From NCBI GenBank assembly GCA_035551935.1, contig DASZMJ010000038.1, forward strand, positions 1-24,426: a DNA stretch of 24,426 nucleotides, given 5' to 3'. The notes under the pieces are model-generated. The model worked only from the letters and a program-made list of their open reading frames with translations, was not told the DNA's origin and searched no databases. Every line of letters begins with the position of its first letter. Positions within the stretch are counted from its first letter, which is position 1. Below, piece after piece: positions 17,283-24,426 of this stretch. This DNA is from DASZMJ01 sp035551935 (GTDB taxonomy: Bacteria > Planctomycetota > Planctomycetia > Isosphaerales > Isosphaeraceae). A program made the translations under genes and the position numbers.

Positions 17283-18137
17283 ATGAAACGGCGCATGAAC
17301 CGCTTCGGATCGATCGCGATCGCCCTGCTCGCCCTGGCCCTGGTGGCGCCGTCGAAGCCGCAAGAGCCGGCGCCGAAGGCGAAGGACGAGGGGGTGACGG
17401 TGCCGTTCGAGACGTTGCCGTCGAACCACATCGTGCTGAAGGTCAAGCTCAACGGCAAGGGGCCGTTCGAGATGATCTTCGACGTCGGCGCGCCGGTGAC
17501 GTTGCTGGGCAACAAGGCGGCCGAGGCGGGGGGCGTGGTCGACGCCAAGACGCCGAAGCTGTTCCTCTTCGGCATGCGCGGCGAGGCGGAAGTCAAGTCG
17601 CTCCAGGTCGGCGACCTGAAGGCGAAGGACCTGCCGGTGATGGTCCTCGACCACCCGTTGCTCGGCGCCCTCGGGAAGATGCTCGACCGGCCGATCGACG
17701 GCCTGATCGGCTACACGTTCTTCGCGCGCTACAAGACGACGATCGACTACCAGGCCCACACCATCCGGTTCGTGCCGGTCAAGAACGAGGTCCGCGACCT
17801 CGCCAAGGACCTGGCCGAGCGGATCACCAACCCGTCGAAGGCCCCCCGCCGCCGCGTGCTGGCGCCGGCCGGGCTCTGGGGCCTCGTCGTGGCGCCGCTG
17901 GCCGACGGCCCCGCGTCGGGCGTCCTCGTCAAGGCCGTCCTCGACGGCTCCCCCGCCGCCGCCGCCGGCCTTCAGGCCGGCGACATCCTGACGACCCTCG
18001 ACGGCCGCTGGACCACCACCGTCGCCGACACCTTCGCCGCCGCCGCCGCCGTCGAGCCCGGCCGCGTTGTTGAAGTCGTCGTGCTCCGCGAAGGCAAGGA
18101 GAAGACGTTGAACGTGAAGCCGGTGGACGGGTTATGA
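17283..18137 (+). CDS. Secreted aspartyl protease-PDZ paralogue with altered active site
   Basis: 284 residues, with the same layout as the preceding gene: signal peptide or anchor (FGSIAIALLALALVAP), retropepsin-like domain, and PDZ domain from about 195 (WGLVVAPLADGPASGVLVKAVLDGSPAAAAGLQAGDILTTLDGR). The conserved NGKGPF precedes the active-site strand in both, showing a tandem duplication. Here the catalytic triad is Asp67-Val68-Gly69 (FDVGAP) instead of DTG or DSG. IDGLIGY (138-144) keeps the second strand. The missing Thr/Ser hydroxyl normally stabilises the catalytic carboxylates, so activity may be reduced. A heterodimer with the upstream partner or a pseudoprotease role is possible. 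Co-transcribed with the gene before it. ATG 17283 is used; ATG 17295 is a close alternative. Confidence 0.8.
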   Translation: MKRRMNRFGSIAIALLALALVAPSKPQEPAPKAKDEGVTVPFETLPSNHIVLKVKLNGKGPFEMIFDVGAPVTLLGNKAAEAGGVVDAKTPKLFLFGMRGEAEVKSLQVGDLKAKDLPVMVLDHPLLGALGKMLDRPIDGLIGYTFFARYKTTIDYQAHTIRFVPVKNEVRDLAKDLAERITNPSKAPRRRVLAPAGLWGLVVAPLADGPASGVLVKAVLDGSPAAAAGLQAGDILTTLDGRWTTTVADTFAAAAAVEPGRVVEVVVLREGKEKTLNVKPVDGL

Positions 18138-18140
18138 AGG

Positions 18141-18224
18141 GAGAATCCATCCGCAGATGACGCAGATGAAAGAGAGATCTATTGAAAATTCTCTTTCATC
18201 TGCGTCATCTGCGGATGGATTCTC
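18141..18224. repeat. Perfect 35-bp inverted repeat between convergent genes
   Basis: Arms 18141-18175 and 18190-18224 are exact inverted copies (gagaatccatccgcagatga then cgcagatgaaagaga) with a 14-base AT-rich loop. Located four bases after one stop and seven before the stop of the convergent gene, it could terminate transcription both ways. The arms themselves repeat cgcagatga twice. Similar CATCTGCGTCATCTGCGG sequences are, from general experience, dispersed in several bacterial genomes. Confidence 0.9.
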
Positions 18225-18231
18225 CTCCCCT

Positions 18232-20877
18232 TCAATCCTTCGTCGTGACCGGCTCTCCGTCTCGTAGCTCCGCGCCCCGACCGATCGGTCGGAGGATGAC
18301 GATGTCGCCTTCATCGAGGCCTTCGAGGACTTCGTACGGCCCATCATCTGTGTCGGCGTAACGGAACGTGGTCGACACGGCGCGGCCGTTGACGAGGCGG
18401 AAGCAGGTGGCGTGGCCATCGGCATTGGTGGTGATGACGGCGGCCGTGGGGATGACCAGGCCGGGCTTCGGGTTCTCGTCCAGGACGATCGTCGCGATCC
18501 CGAACATGCCGGCGCGGAGGCGACGGTCGGGGTTCTTGAGGTCGATCTCGGTCCGCATCGTCCGCGTCGCGACGTCCTCGGCCTCGGCGAACCGCGCGAC
18601 CTGGCCCCGGAAGTCCTCGCGGAGCGACTTGAAGCGGACGGTCGCCGCCTGGCCGCGCCGGATGAAGGGGGCGTCGGCGTCGGGCACCTGGACGACGGCC
18701 CGCATGACGTCGGTGCGGACGACCCGGAAGATCGGCGGCGCGTTGGCGCCGGCCTCGGCGCGGACGAGGTCGCCGATGTTGGCGTTGCGGTTGGTGACGA
18801 GCCCGTCGTAGGGCGACCGGATCATCGTGGCATCGACCAGGAGCCGCGCCTTGGCGAGGTCGGCCTCGGCGACCTTGACCTCGGTCTCGGCCACGAGCAG
18901 GCCCGCCTTGCTCGCCTCGATGTCGGCCTCGGCCTCCACCAAGTTGGCCCTGGCCGACTCGGCCGCCGCACGGGCGGCGTCGAGGTCGGCGACGGCGGCC
19001 TCGCGCTGGAGCTTCGACTCGTGGAGCACCTGCTGGGCCACGACCTGCCGTTCCACCGCCTTCTCGAGGCGCTTGACCTCCGTATCCCACTTGTCGACGT
19101 GGCTCTGGCCCTTCTTGACGTCGGCCTCGGCCTGCTTGAGCTTGGCCTTCCGCCCCTGGACGGCCGCCTGCGACGATCGCACGGCCGCAGCCGCCTGCGA
19201 CAGCCGGGCGCGGGCCTGCTGGAGCTTCGCCGCGGCGCGGTCGAGGTCGACGCGCAGGTCGGGCGCCTCGATCGTGGCCAGCACGTCCCCCTTCTTGACC
19301 GAGTCGCCGATGTCGACCTTGACCGATGCGAGGTAGCCCGTGACGCGGGCCGACAGGTTGGCCCACTCGTACGGCTGGAGGGTACACGGCTGCACCGTCG
19401 TCCTCCCGGTCGTGCGACGGCCGACCCGCGCCGTCGCGACCTGGCGGGCGGTGGTCCGGATGACGATGACGAGGTTCCGCAGCGGGACGGGCTTCTCCGC
19501 GGCGACCTTCGTGTCGAGCACCGCGTCGATCAGGCTGACGCCGTCCACGGTGGCGTTGCGGCCGACGAAATAGAGGGTCTTGTCCGTCGGGTCGATCCAG
19601 AGGCTGCTCCGTTCGGTGCGGTCGTCGGCCCGGAGCGCCTGGGTCGCGGCCTTGATGACCTCGTCGGCCGACAGGCCGAGTTCCGCCGCCTTGGCGCGGT
19701 CGACCTTGAGGCCGTAACGCGCCTTGGACGCCTCGCCCCTGTCCTTCGGCTCATCCTCGCCCTTCGGCGTGGCCTTCGGCTCCTGCGGCGCCGCGGCGGC
19801 GGTGCGGGCCAGCCGGACCGTGCCGAGCACGACGACCGTCGCCACGACCAGCATCGCCACCGCGAGCCGCGCCGGCCCTCGCAGGAGGCAACGCGAGGCG
19901 CCGGCGCTCCCCTCGATCCGCTCCAGCCGCTTCCCCAATCGCGACGACCGCGCCATGCCCAATGCCAAGGCCATCCCGAGCGCCCCCTTCGGCCGCCGCG
20001 CCAGGCCCGAGGCCACGTCGAGCAAGGCGTCGCGATACGACCCCGACCCTTCGAGCCAGCCGACGCAGAGGTCGTCGCACGCCTGCTCGCGGACCGAGTG
20101 GATCAGCCGGCCGGCGAGCCAGACCATCGGGTGCGGCCAGTAGATCGCCTGCAAGAGCCGCAGGAGGACGTTCCACGGATAATCCCCCCGCCGCACGTGC
20201 GCCAGCTCGTGCAACAGGACCGCGTCGACGACCGCCTTCGGCGTCGCGTCGCCGAGCCCCTCCGGCAAGAGGATCGTCGGCCGACGCCAGCCGACGACGA
20301 CCGGCACCCCCAGCCTCGCCGACCGTGCCAGCCGCACGTTGGACGTCAGGCCGAGCCTCGCGCGCCAGCGTCCCAGCGCCTCGACCCACGGCCCTGTCTC
20401 GACCGTCTCCCCCGTTCTGGAGAGCCCCTTCGCCGCCCGCCACGACACGACCAGCCGCAGCAGCAGGAGCGCCGCCCCGATCCCGTAGACCAGGACGACC
20501 ACCGTCGCGCCGTCGACGTTCCTCGCCGTCTTCGGCGCCGGCTCGACCGCCGCCCCGACGACCGGGGCCTCGTCGACGGCCGAGACGACCGGCTCGATCG
20601 CCATCGGGCCGACCTCGACCGGCGCCGGCTTCGGCCCCGCGGGCAGGCAGGCGATCCGCCACGCCGGGAAGGCCGCCGCCGCGGCCGGCAGCACGAGCAA
20701 ACCGACCAGGCACGCGTTCCAGACCGCCGACTGCACCAGCGCCCGCCTCCTCCCCAGCGCCAGGTGCGCCCCGATCGCCAAGGCGACCGCCGCCGCCGCC
20801 TTGATCGCCACGTCCAGGCCCAGGGCCACGCCCTCCCTGCCCCACGACCCCGCCGGCCCCAGCAACTCCTCCACCAT
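18232..20877 (-). CDS. Fusion: M56 metallopeptidase, RND-porter-like segment, HlyD/AcrA-type adaptor
   Basis: An 881-residue membrane protein combining parts usually found in different proteins. Residues 1-360 are a BlaR1/MecR1-type M56 peptidase: helices at about 21-42, 51-75, 124-146 and 338-358, HELAH (His223, Glu224, His227) and REQACDD with Glu264 as likely third zinc ligand. After helix 4, residues about 388-475 (GLKVDRAKAAELGLSADEVIKAATQAL to EKPVPLRNLVIV) resemble the docking/porter part of RND efflux pumps. From about 497 to the end is a periplasmic adaptor: lipoyl-like halves (NLSARVTGYLASVKVDIGDSVKKGD and IRSPYDGLVTNRNANIGDLV), a coiled-coil hairpin (about 545-685), a beta-barrel and a membrane-proximal domain. 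In BlaR1 this position holds a ligand sensor. ATG 20877 follows a G-rich run. No BlaI-type repressor is adjacent, and no RND pump gene is present. Confidence 0.88.
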   Translation of the reverse strand: MVEELLGPAGSWGREGVALGLDVAIKAAAAVALAIGAHLALGRRRALVQSAVWNACLVGLLVLPAAAAAFPAWRIACLPAGPKPAPVEVGPMAIEPVVSAVDEAPVVGAAVEPAPKTARNVDGATVVVLVYGIGAALLLLRLVVSWRAAKGLSRTGETVETGPWVEALGRWRARLGLTSNVRLARSARLGVPVVVGWRRPTILLPEGLGDATPKAVVDAVLLHELAHVRRGDYPWNVLLRLLQAIYWPHPMVWLAGRLIHSVREQACDDLCVGWLEGSGSYRDALLDVASGLARRPKGALGMALALGMARSSRLGKRLERIEGSAGASRCLLRGPARLAVAMLVVATVVVLGTVRLARTAAAAPQEPKATPKGEDEPKDRGEASKARYGLKVDRAKAAELGLSADEVIKAATQALRADDRTERSSLWIDPTDKTLYFVGRNATVDGVSLIDAVLDTKVAAEKPVPLRNLVIVIRTTARQVATARVGRRTTGRTTVQPCTLQPYEWANLSARVTGYLASVKVDIGDSVKKGDVLATIEAPDLRVDLDRAAAKLQQARARLSQAAAAVRSSQAAVQGRKAKLKQAEADVKKGQSHVDKWDTEVKRLEKAVERQVVAQQVLHESKLQREAAVADLDAARAAAESARANLVEAEADIEASKAGLLVAETEVKVAEADLAKARLLVDATMIRSPYDGLVTNRNANIGDLVRAEAGANAPPIFRVVRTDVMRAVVQVPDADAPFIRRGQAATVRFKSLREDFRGQVARFAEAEDVATRTMRTEIDLKNPDRRLRAGMFGIATIVLDENPKPGLVIPTAAVITTNADGHATCFRLVNGRAVSTTFRYADTDDGPYEVLEGLDEGDIVILRPIGRGAELRDGEPVTTKD

Positions 20878-21115
20878 CGCCCACCCCCCGGCCCTTCGGC
20901 CTTCCCATCGCTCCCGTGCATTTCCTCACAGGACCCCTCCATCCCTACCGCCCGCGACGGTCGGCGCCAAGACCCTGCCGTTAAAAAATTCACAGTTTGG
21001 CCGGGGCGGATCCTTCGATACCCCTCGGGGCCGGGCGGGCCCTGCCCTCCGGCGCCGGGATGTGTTCTAATGAGATCCGAGCCGTTCCCGCCCCCCGCGT
21101 CGACGAGGGCCGCCG
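20878..21115. other. Divergent intergenic region between the M56 fusion and mntA
   Basis: An AT-rich patch around 20980-20998 (gttaaaaaattcacagtttg) stands out in this GC-rich DNA and is the best place to look for the divergent promoters. No operator palindrome of the BlaI type is evident. Nothing else supportable is seen. Confidence 0.35.
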
Positions 21116-21409
21116 ATGGACCGCCAAGCCATCCTCGACCGCCTCAAGGCCGAGGCCCCCGGCCTGCGGGCGAAGTACGGGGTCAAGACCCTGGCCGTCT
21201 TCGGCTCGATGGCCCGCGGCGACGACCGCGAGGGGAGCGACGTCGACGTCCTCGTCACCTTCGAGGACAGGGCCACGTTCGACAACTTCATGGGACTGAA
21301 GCTCGACTTGGAGGGCCTATTCGGCAGGCGGGTGGACCTCCTCACCCCGAAATGCCTGCGCCCCGCCATGCGGGCGGAGATCGACGAGGAGGCCATCCGT
21401 GTCCCGTAG
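21116..21409 (+). CDS. mntA: MntA-like nucleotidyltransferase antitoxin
   Basis: A 97-residue minimal nucleotidyltransferase. It carries the family signature GSX10DXD exactly: Gly30-Ser31, ten residues, then Asp42-Val-Asp44 (AVFGSMARGDDREGSDVDVLV), with a further Asp in RRVDLL as a likely third metal ligand. MntA antitoxins of type VII systems inactivate the HEPN toxin HepT by transferring AMP to a tyrosine next to its active site. The next gene is that toxin and overlaps by 11 bases, so the pair is co-translated. The start ATG 21116 matches the short family N-terminus. Confidence 0.85.
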   Translation: MDRQAILDRLKAEAPGLRAKYGVKTLAVFGSMARGDDREGSDVDVLVTFEDRATFDNFMGLKLDLEGLFGRRVDLLTPKCLRPAMRAEIDEEAIRVP

Positions 21410-21743
21410 GCCCGAGCAGAGGATCGACGACGTCATCGAGTGCTGCGAGAAGATCCTCCGGTTCACGTCGGGGATGGACCAGGAGCGGTTGGTCGAGCAG
21501 GAGCTCGTCATGGATGCGGTCTTGCGGAACATCGAGATCATCGGGGAGGCGACGAAGCACATACCCGACGACGTGCGGGCCAGGATGCCGGGCATCGAGT
21601 GGAAGAAGATCGCCGGGATGCGGGACTGGATCTCGCACACCTATTACCGGGTCGATGACGATATCGTCTGGGACGCAGTCGCGACCAAGGTCCCCGAATT
21701 GCTGCGGACGCTCCGCGATTTCAAGGCCGGCGGCCCGCCCTGA
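21399..21743 (+). CDS. hepT: HepT-like HEPN-domain RNase toxin (DUF86)
   Basis: A 114-residue HEPN protein, all-helical. It has the RX4HXY motif intact: Arg75, His80 and Tyr82 in RDWISHTYYRVD. Arg and His form the ribonuclease site of HEPN toxins, and the Tyr is the residue AMPylated by MntA in studied systems. Preceding conserved stretch: MDAVLRNIEIIGEATKHIP. GTG 21399 lies inside the mntA gene, with GAGGAGG six bases upstream. The overlapping order antitoxin then toxin is the usual MntA-HepT arrangement. Target RNA is not deducible here. Confidence 0.87.
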   Translation: MSRRPEQRIDDVIECCEKILRFTSGMDQERLVEQELVMDAVLRNIEIIGEATKHIPDDVRARMPGIEWKKIAGMRDWISHTYYRVDDDIVWDAVATKVPELLRTLRDFKAGGPP

Positions 21744-21866
21744 CCGCCGATCGGCCCCGGCGGCTTGCCCGCGGGCGATCCGGCGGCTACGCTCCAGGGG
21801 CCTCGAAATGCAGTGCCCAGAGCGGCCGCTTTTTCCGCTGGAACCGCGAAACCGGAGGACCGCCTC

Positions 21867-23477
21867 ATGGACCTCTCCAGGCGCCTCGTCCTCGCCGTCG
21901 CGCTCGCCTTCCCGGCGCTCATGCCCGGTCGGGCTCGCGGCGACGACCGGCCGAATATCGTGTTCATCTGCGCCGACGACCATGCGTATCAGGCCATCTC
22001 GGCGTACGGCGACCCGCGCAAGCTGGTCGAGACGCCGAACATCGACCGCCTGGCGCGGGAGGGGATGAGGTTCGACCGCTGCCTGGTGCCCAACTCGATC
22101 TGCGGGCCGAGCCGGGCGTCGATCCTGACGGGCAAGTACAGCCACAAGAACGGCTTCTACAACAACACGAACAGCCGGTTCGACGGCGCCCAGGACACCT
22201 TCCCCAAGCGGCTCCAGGCCGCCGGCTACAAGACGGCGGTCGTCGGCAAGTGGCACCTCGTCAGCGACCCGACCGGGTTCGACTATTGGCACATCCTGCC
22301 GGGCCAGGGAGCCTACTACAACCCGCCGATGATCGAGGACGGCCGGCGCGTGGAGCACGACGGGTACGTCACCGACGTCATCACCGACGTCGCGATCGAC
22401 TGGCTGAAGACGCGAGATAAGTCGAAGCCTTTCCTCCTCATGTATCAGCACAAGGCCCCGCATCGCGAGTGGGAGCCGCCGCTGCGGCACCTCGGCCACG
22501 ACGGCGACCGCACGTACCCCGAGCCTCCCACCCTCTTCGACGACTACTCCGGCCGCGGCAAGGCCGAGCACGACCAGGACATGACCATCGCCCGGACGAT
22601 GGACGACAAGGACCTCAAGCTCGTCCCGCCGCCCCGATTGACCCCCGAGCGGCGCGAGGCGTGGGACGCCTACTACGGCCCCCGCAACGAGGCCTTCCGC
22701 GCCGCCAGGCCCGTGGGGAAGGACCTCGTGCGCTGGAAGTATAATCGATATATGCACGATTATCTCGCGTGCATCAAGGGGGTGGACGAGGCGGTCGGCC
22801 GGGTGCTCGACTTCCTCGACCGCGAGGGGTTGGCGGGGAATACGATCGTCGTCTACACGTCGGACCAGGGGTTCTACCTCGGCGAGCACGGCTGGTTCGA
22901 CAAGCGCTGGATCTTCGAGGAGTCGCTCCGCACGCCGCTCCTGGTGCGCTGGCCGGGGGTGGTCGGGCCGGGCCGCACGAGCGGCGCCATCGTCTCGAAC
23001 GTCGACTTCGCCCCGACCTTCCTCGAGGCCGCCGGCCTGCCGATCCCCGGCGAGGTCCAGGGCCGGAGCCTCGTGCCCGTCCTCGAGGGGCGGACGCCCG
23101 ACGACTGGCGGACGAGCTTCTATTACGAGTACTACGAGTACCCCGAGCCGCACCACGTCCGGCCGCACCGCGGGGTCGTGACCGACCGCTACAAGCTCGT
23201 GCGCTTCGATACCCCGGATATGGACTCGTGGGAACTCTTCGATCGCCAGGCCGACCCGCGCGAGCTGCGCGACGTCTCCGACGACCCGGAATATGCGAAG
23301 ACTTTAACGGAATTGAGGCGGGAGCTCGCCCGGCTCCGCGCCGAGCTGGGGGTGCCGGCGCGGCCGCCCGCGGAGGCGTACGGCCGGCCCCTCGCCCCGT
23401 CGCGGCCGGGCCGGCCCGCGGCGGAGGGGGGCAAGGGCCGGAGACGAGGGGCGGGAATAATCGATCGATTTGAATGA
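21867..23477 (+). CDS. Secreted sulfatase (arylsulfatase/N-acetylglucosamine-6-sulfatase-like)
   Basis: A 536-residue S1-family sulfatase that would hydrolyse sulfate esters, probably on glycans, outside the cytoplasm. Start ATG 21867 follows GGAGG and gives a signal peptide (MDLSRRLVLAVALAFPALMPGRARG). Key residues: ADDH (calcium ligands) at about 36-39; the CxPSR motif CGPSRASILTG with Cys79 as the formylglycine precursor; GKWHL; and YTSDQGFYLGEHGWFDKRWIFEES near the end of the catalytic domain. The PGQGAYYNPPMIEDG stretch resembles GlcNAc-6-sulfatase-like subfamilies; substrate assignment is inference. The C-terminus is a Pro/Arg-rich tail. Planctomycetes encode many such enzymes. A formylglycine-generating enzyme is required and is not in this window. 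Confidence 0.9.
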   Translation: MDLSRRLVLAVALAFPALMPGRARGDDRPNIVFICADDHAYQAISAYGDPRKLVETPNIDRLAREGMRFDRCLVPNSICGPSRASILTGKYSHKNGFYNNTNSRFDGAQDTFPKRLQAAGYKTAVVGKWHLVSDPTGFDYWHILPGQGAYYNPPMIEDGRRVEHDGYVTDVITDVAIDWLKTRDKSKPFLLMYQHKAPHREWEPPLRHLGHDGDRTYPEPPTLFDDYSGRGKAEHDQDMTIARTMDDKDLKLVPPPRLTPERREAWDAYYGPRNEAFRAARPVGKDLVRWKYNRYMHDYLACIKGVDEAVGRVLDFLDREGLAGNTIVVYTSDQGFYLGEHGWFDKRWIFEESLRTPLLVRWPGVVGPGRTSGAIVSNVDFAPTFLEAAGLPIPGEVQGRSLVPVLEGRTPDDWRTSFYYEYYEYPEPHHVRPHRGVVTDRYKLVRFDTPDMDSWELFDRQADPRELRDVSDDPEYAKTLTELRRELARLRAELGVPARPPAEAYGRPLAPSRPGRPAAEGGKGRRRGAGIIDRFE

Positions 23478-23589
23478 TTTTGACTTGAAAAATAGAGAGA
23501 ATTCGCGAATACTTGAGACGATGGGGCTCCTCCTGCGGCCGAGTCCGGCCGGGTCCGCCCCGGGTGCCGCCACGCCGAAGGGGTGGGAC

Positions 23590-23676
23590 ATGCAGAAGTT
23601 CTGGGACCGTTGGTCGCTGCCGCTCCTCCTGCTCGCCGTCGCGGGCTTCGTCGGCTACATGCTCTGGCGGGGCTGA
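23590..23676 (+). CDS. Possible 28-residue membrane peptide
   Basis: MQKFWDRWSLPLLLLAVAGF then VGYMLWRG: one hydrophobic helix with a charged start and Arg near the end. GGGGTGGG precedes ATG 23590. A longer in-frame reading begins at a TTG (23470) overlapping the sulfatase stop. The 112 bases upstream contain an unusually AT-rich stretch (23478-23515) that could be a promoter. No homologue family is recognised; it may be an unannotated small membrane protein or chance. Confidence 0.35.
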   Translation: MQKFWDRWSLPLLLLAVAGFVGYMLWRG

Positions 23677-23706
23677 TCCGGGCCGGGCCCCGGCCCCGCC
23701 GCGGGT

Positions 23707-24426
23707 TCAGCGGGGCCGTGGGCGGCGCGGGAGGTCGTACCAGGCGGCGTCGCAGGCGGCGAGGGCCTCGGCGTCGAGGTGGCAGTCGACGGCGGCGAGG
23801 GTCTCGTTCAACTGCTCGGGGCGGCTGGCGCCGACGATGGCGGCGGTGACGCCGGGCTGCGCGAGCACCCAGGCGACGCTCCCCGTGACCAGCGACAGCC
23901 CCCGGGGCTCGAACGCGGCGCGGAGCTTCTCGACGGCGGCGAACTGGGCGTCCTGCCAGTAGCGGTCGCGGTAGAGCGACACCGACGCCCCCATCGCCGA
24001 GAACCGCGTCCCCGGCGGCGGCGGCTCCTCGGGCTTGTACTTGCCCGACAGGAACCCGCCGGCCAGCGGGTTGTACGCCAGGAAGCCGACCTCCCGGTCG
24101 CGGCAGAGCGGGAGCAGCTCGTCCTCGACCTCGCGATAGAGCAGGTTGTAGCGGTTCTGCGCGCAGTCGTACCGCGACCAGTCGTGCCGCTCGCTCGCCC
24201 CCAGGGCCAGCGCGAGTTGCCAGGCCGGGTAGTTCGAGCAGCCGACGTACCGCACCTTGCCCGACCGCACCAGGTCGTCGAAGGCCCGCAACGTCTCGTC
24301 GATGGGAGTCTCCGGGTCGAAGGAATGGGATTGATAGAAATCGATGAAATCCGTCCTGAGCCTCTTCAGGCTGGCCTCGCAGGCGGCCAGGATGTGGCGT
24401 CGGGAGAGCCCCTGGTCGTTGGGGCC
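23707..24426 (-). CDS. Aldo/keto reductase, 5' end missing
   Basis: The frame runs open to the window edge, so the N-terminal part (roughly 80-100 residues, with the catalytic Asp, Tyr and Lys) is outside. Visible: GLSRRHILAACEASLKRLRTDFIDFYQSH (the conserved SLkRL..dyiDlyxxH with the catalytic-site His), TPIDETLRAFDDLVRSGKVRYVGCSN, then EVGFLAYNPLAGGFLSGKY and the NADP-binding end AAIVGASRPEQLNETL. These match NADPH-dependent aldo/keto reductases of the bacterial YajO/Tas-like type, soluble TIM-barrel enzymes reducing aldehydes or ketones. The substrate is not predictable. It points away from the window interior and its stop is at 23707. Confidence 0.88.
   Translation of the reverse strand, partial: GPNDQGLSRRHILAACEASLKRLRTDFIDFYQSHSFDPETPIDETLRAFDDLVRSGKVRYVGCSNYPAWQLALALGASERHDWSRYDCAQNRYNLLYREVEDELLPLCRDREVGFLAYNPLAGGFLSGKYKPEEPPPPGTRFSAMGASVSLYRDRYWQDAQFAAVEKLRAAFEPRGLSLVTGSVAWVLAQPGVTAAIVGASRPEQLNETLAAVDCHLDAEALAACDAAWYDLPRRPRPR

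Noticed and set aside
18412..22068. A 1218-codon plus-strand frame spanning several genes
   Set aside because: It runs antisense through the M56 fusion and then out of frame through mntA, hepT and the start of the sulfatase, all of which have clear motifs.

Overview
The window is very GC-rich and dense with genes that read most naturally as planctomycete, probably of the Isosphaeraceae/Gemmatales type. The hints are a PEP-CTERM exported protein, a Cys-type sulfatase with a signal peptide, M56 (BlaR1-type) peptidase architecture, secreted aspartyl protease-PDZ proteins and many GC-rich palindromic intergenic repeats. The lineage is inferred from gene content and style; there is no rRNA or other phylogenetic marker beyond gyrB and dnaN.

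Layout. 1-1109 is a complete IS630-family insertion sequence whose transposase is split across two frames at an A7 slippery run. 1293-2036 (+) is a PEP-CTERM protein flanked by copies of a short repeat, one of which supplies its stop codon. From 12542 down to 2196 everything is on the minus strand. In transcription order it holds a HigA-like antitoxin, a 573-base structured spacer with DnaA-box-like motifs, dnaN, a DciA (DUF721) gene, gyrB, a SWIM/SNF2 helicase, a small HGG zinc protein and a zinc-ribbon membrane protein. This is the replication-initiation neighbourhood (dnaN-dciA-gyrB), but recF is absent and dnaA is not in the window.

12742-14671 (+) carries a tiny DUF1328 membrane protein and an ArnT/PMT-like glycosyltransferase that contains an in-frame palindromic repeat insertion. 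An MFS transporter (minus) overlaps the glycosyltransferase tail to tail. 16404-18137 (+) is a tandem pair of secreted aspartyl protease-PDZ paralogues, the second with a degenerate active-site triad. A 35-bp perfect hairpin separates it from 18232-20877 (minus), an unusual single polypeptide joining an M56 metallopeptidase, an RND-porter-like segment and a HlyD/AcrA-type periplasmic adaptor. Next are a MntA-HepT toxin-antitoxin pair, a sulfatase, a possible 28-residue membrane peptide and, cut by the window end, an aldo/keto reductase.

The most unusual items are the M56-RND-HlyD fusion, the paired aspartyl proteases behind a perfect 22-bp leader hairpin, the structured element next to the dnaN/HigA-like intergenic region, and at least six distinct palindromic repeat families, several of which enter coding sequence. 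No CRISPR array, rRNA or convincing tRNA was found.
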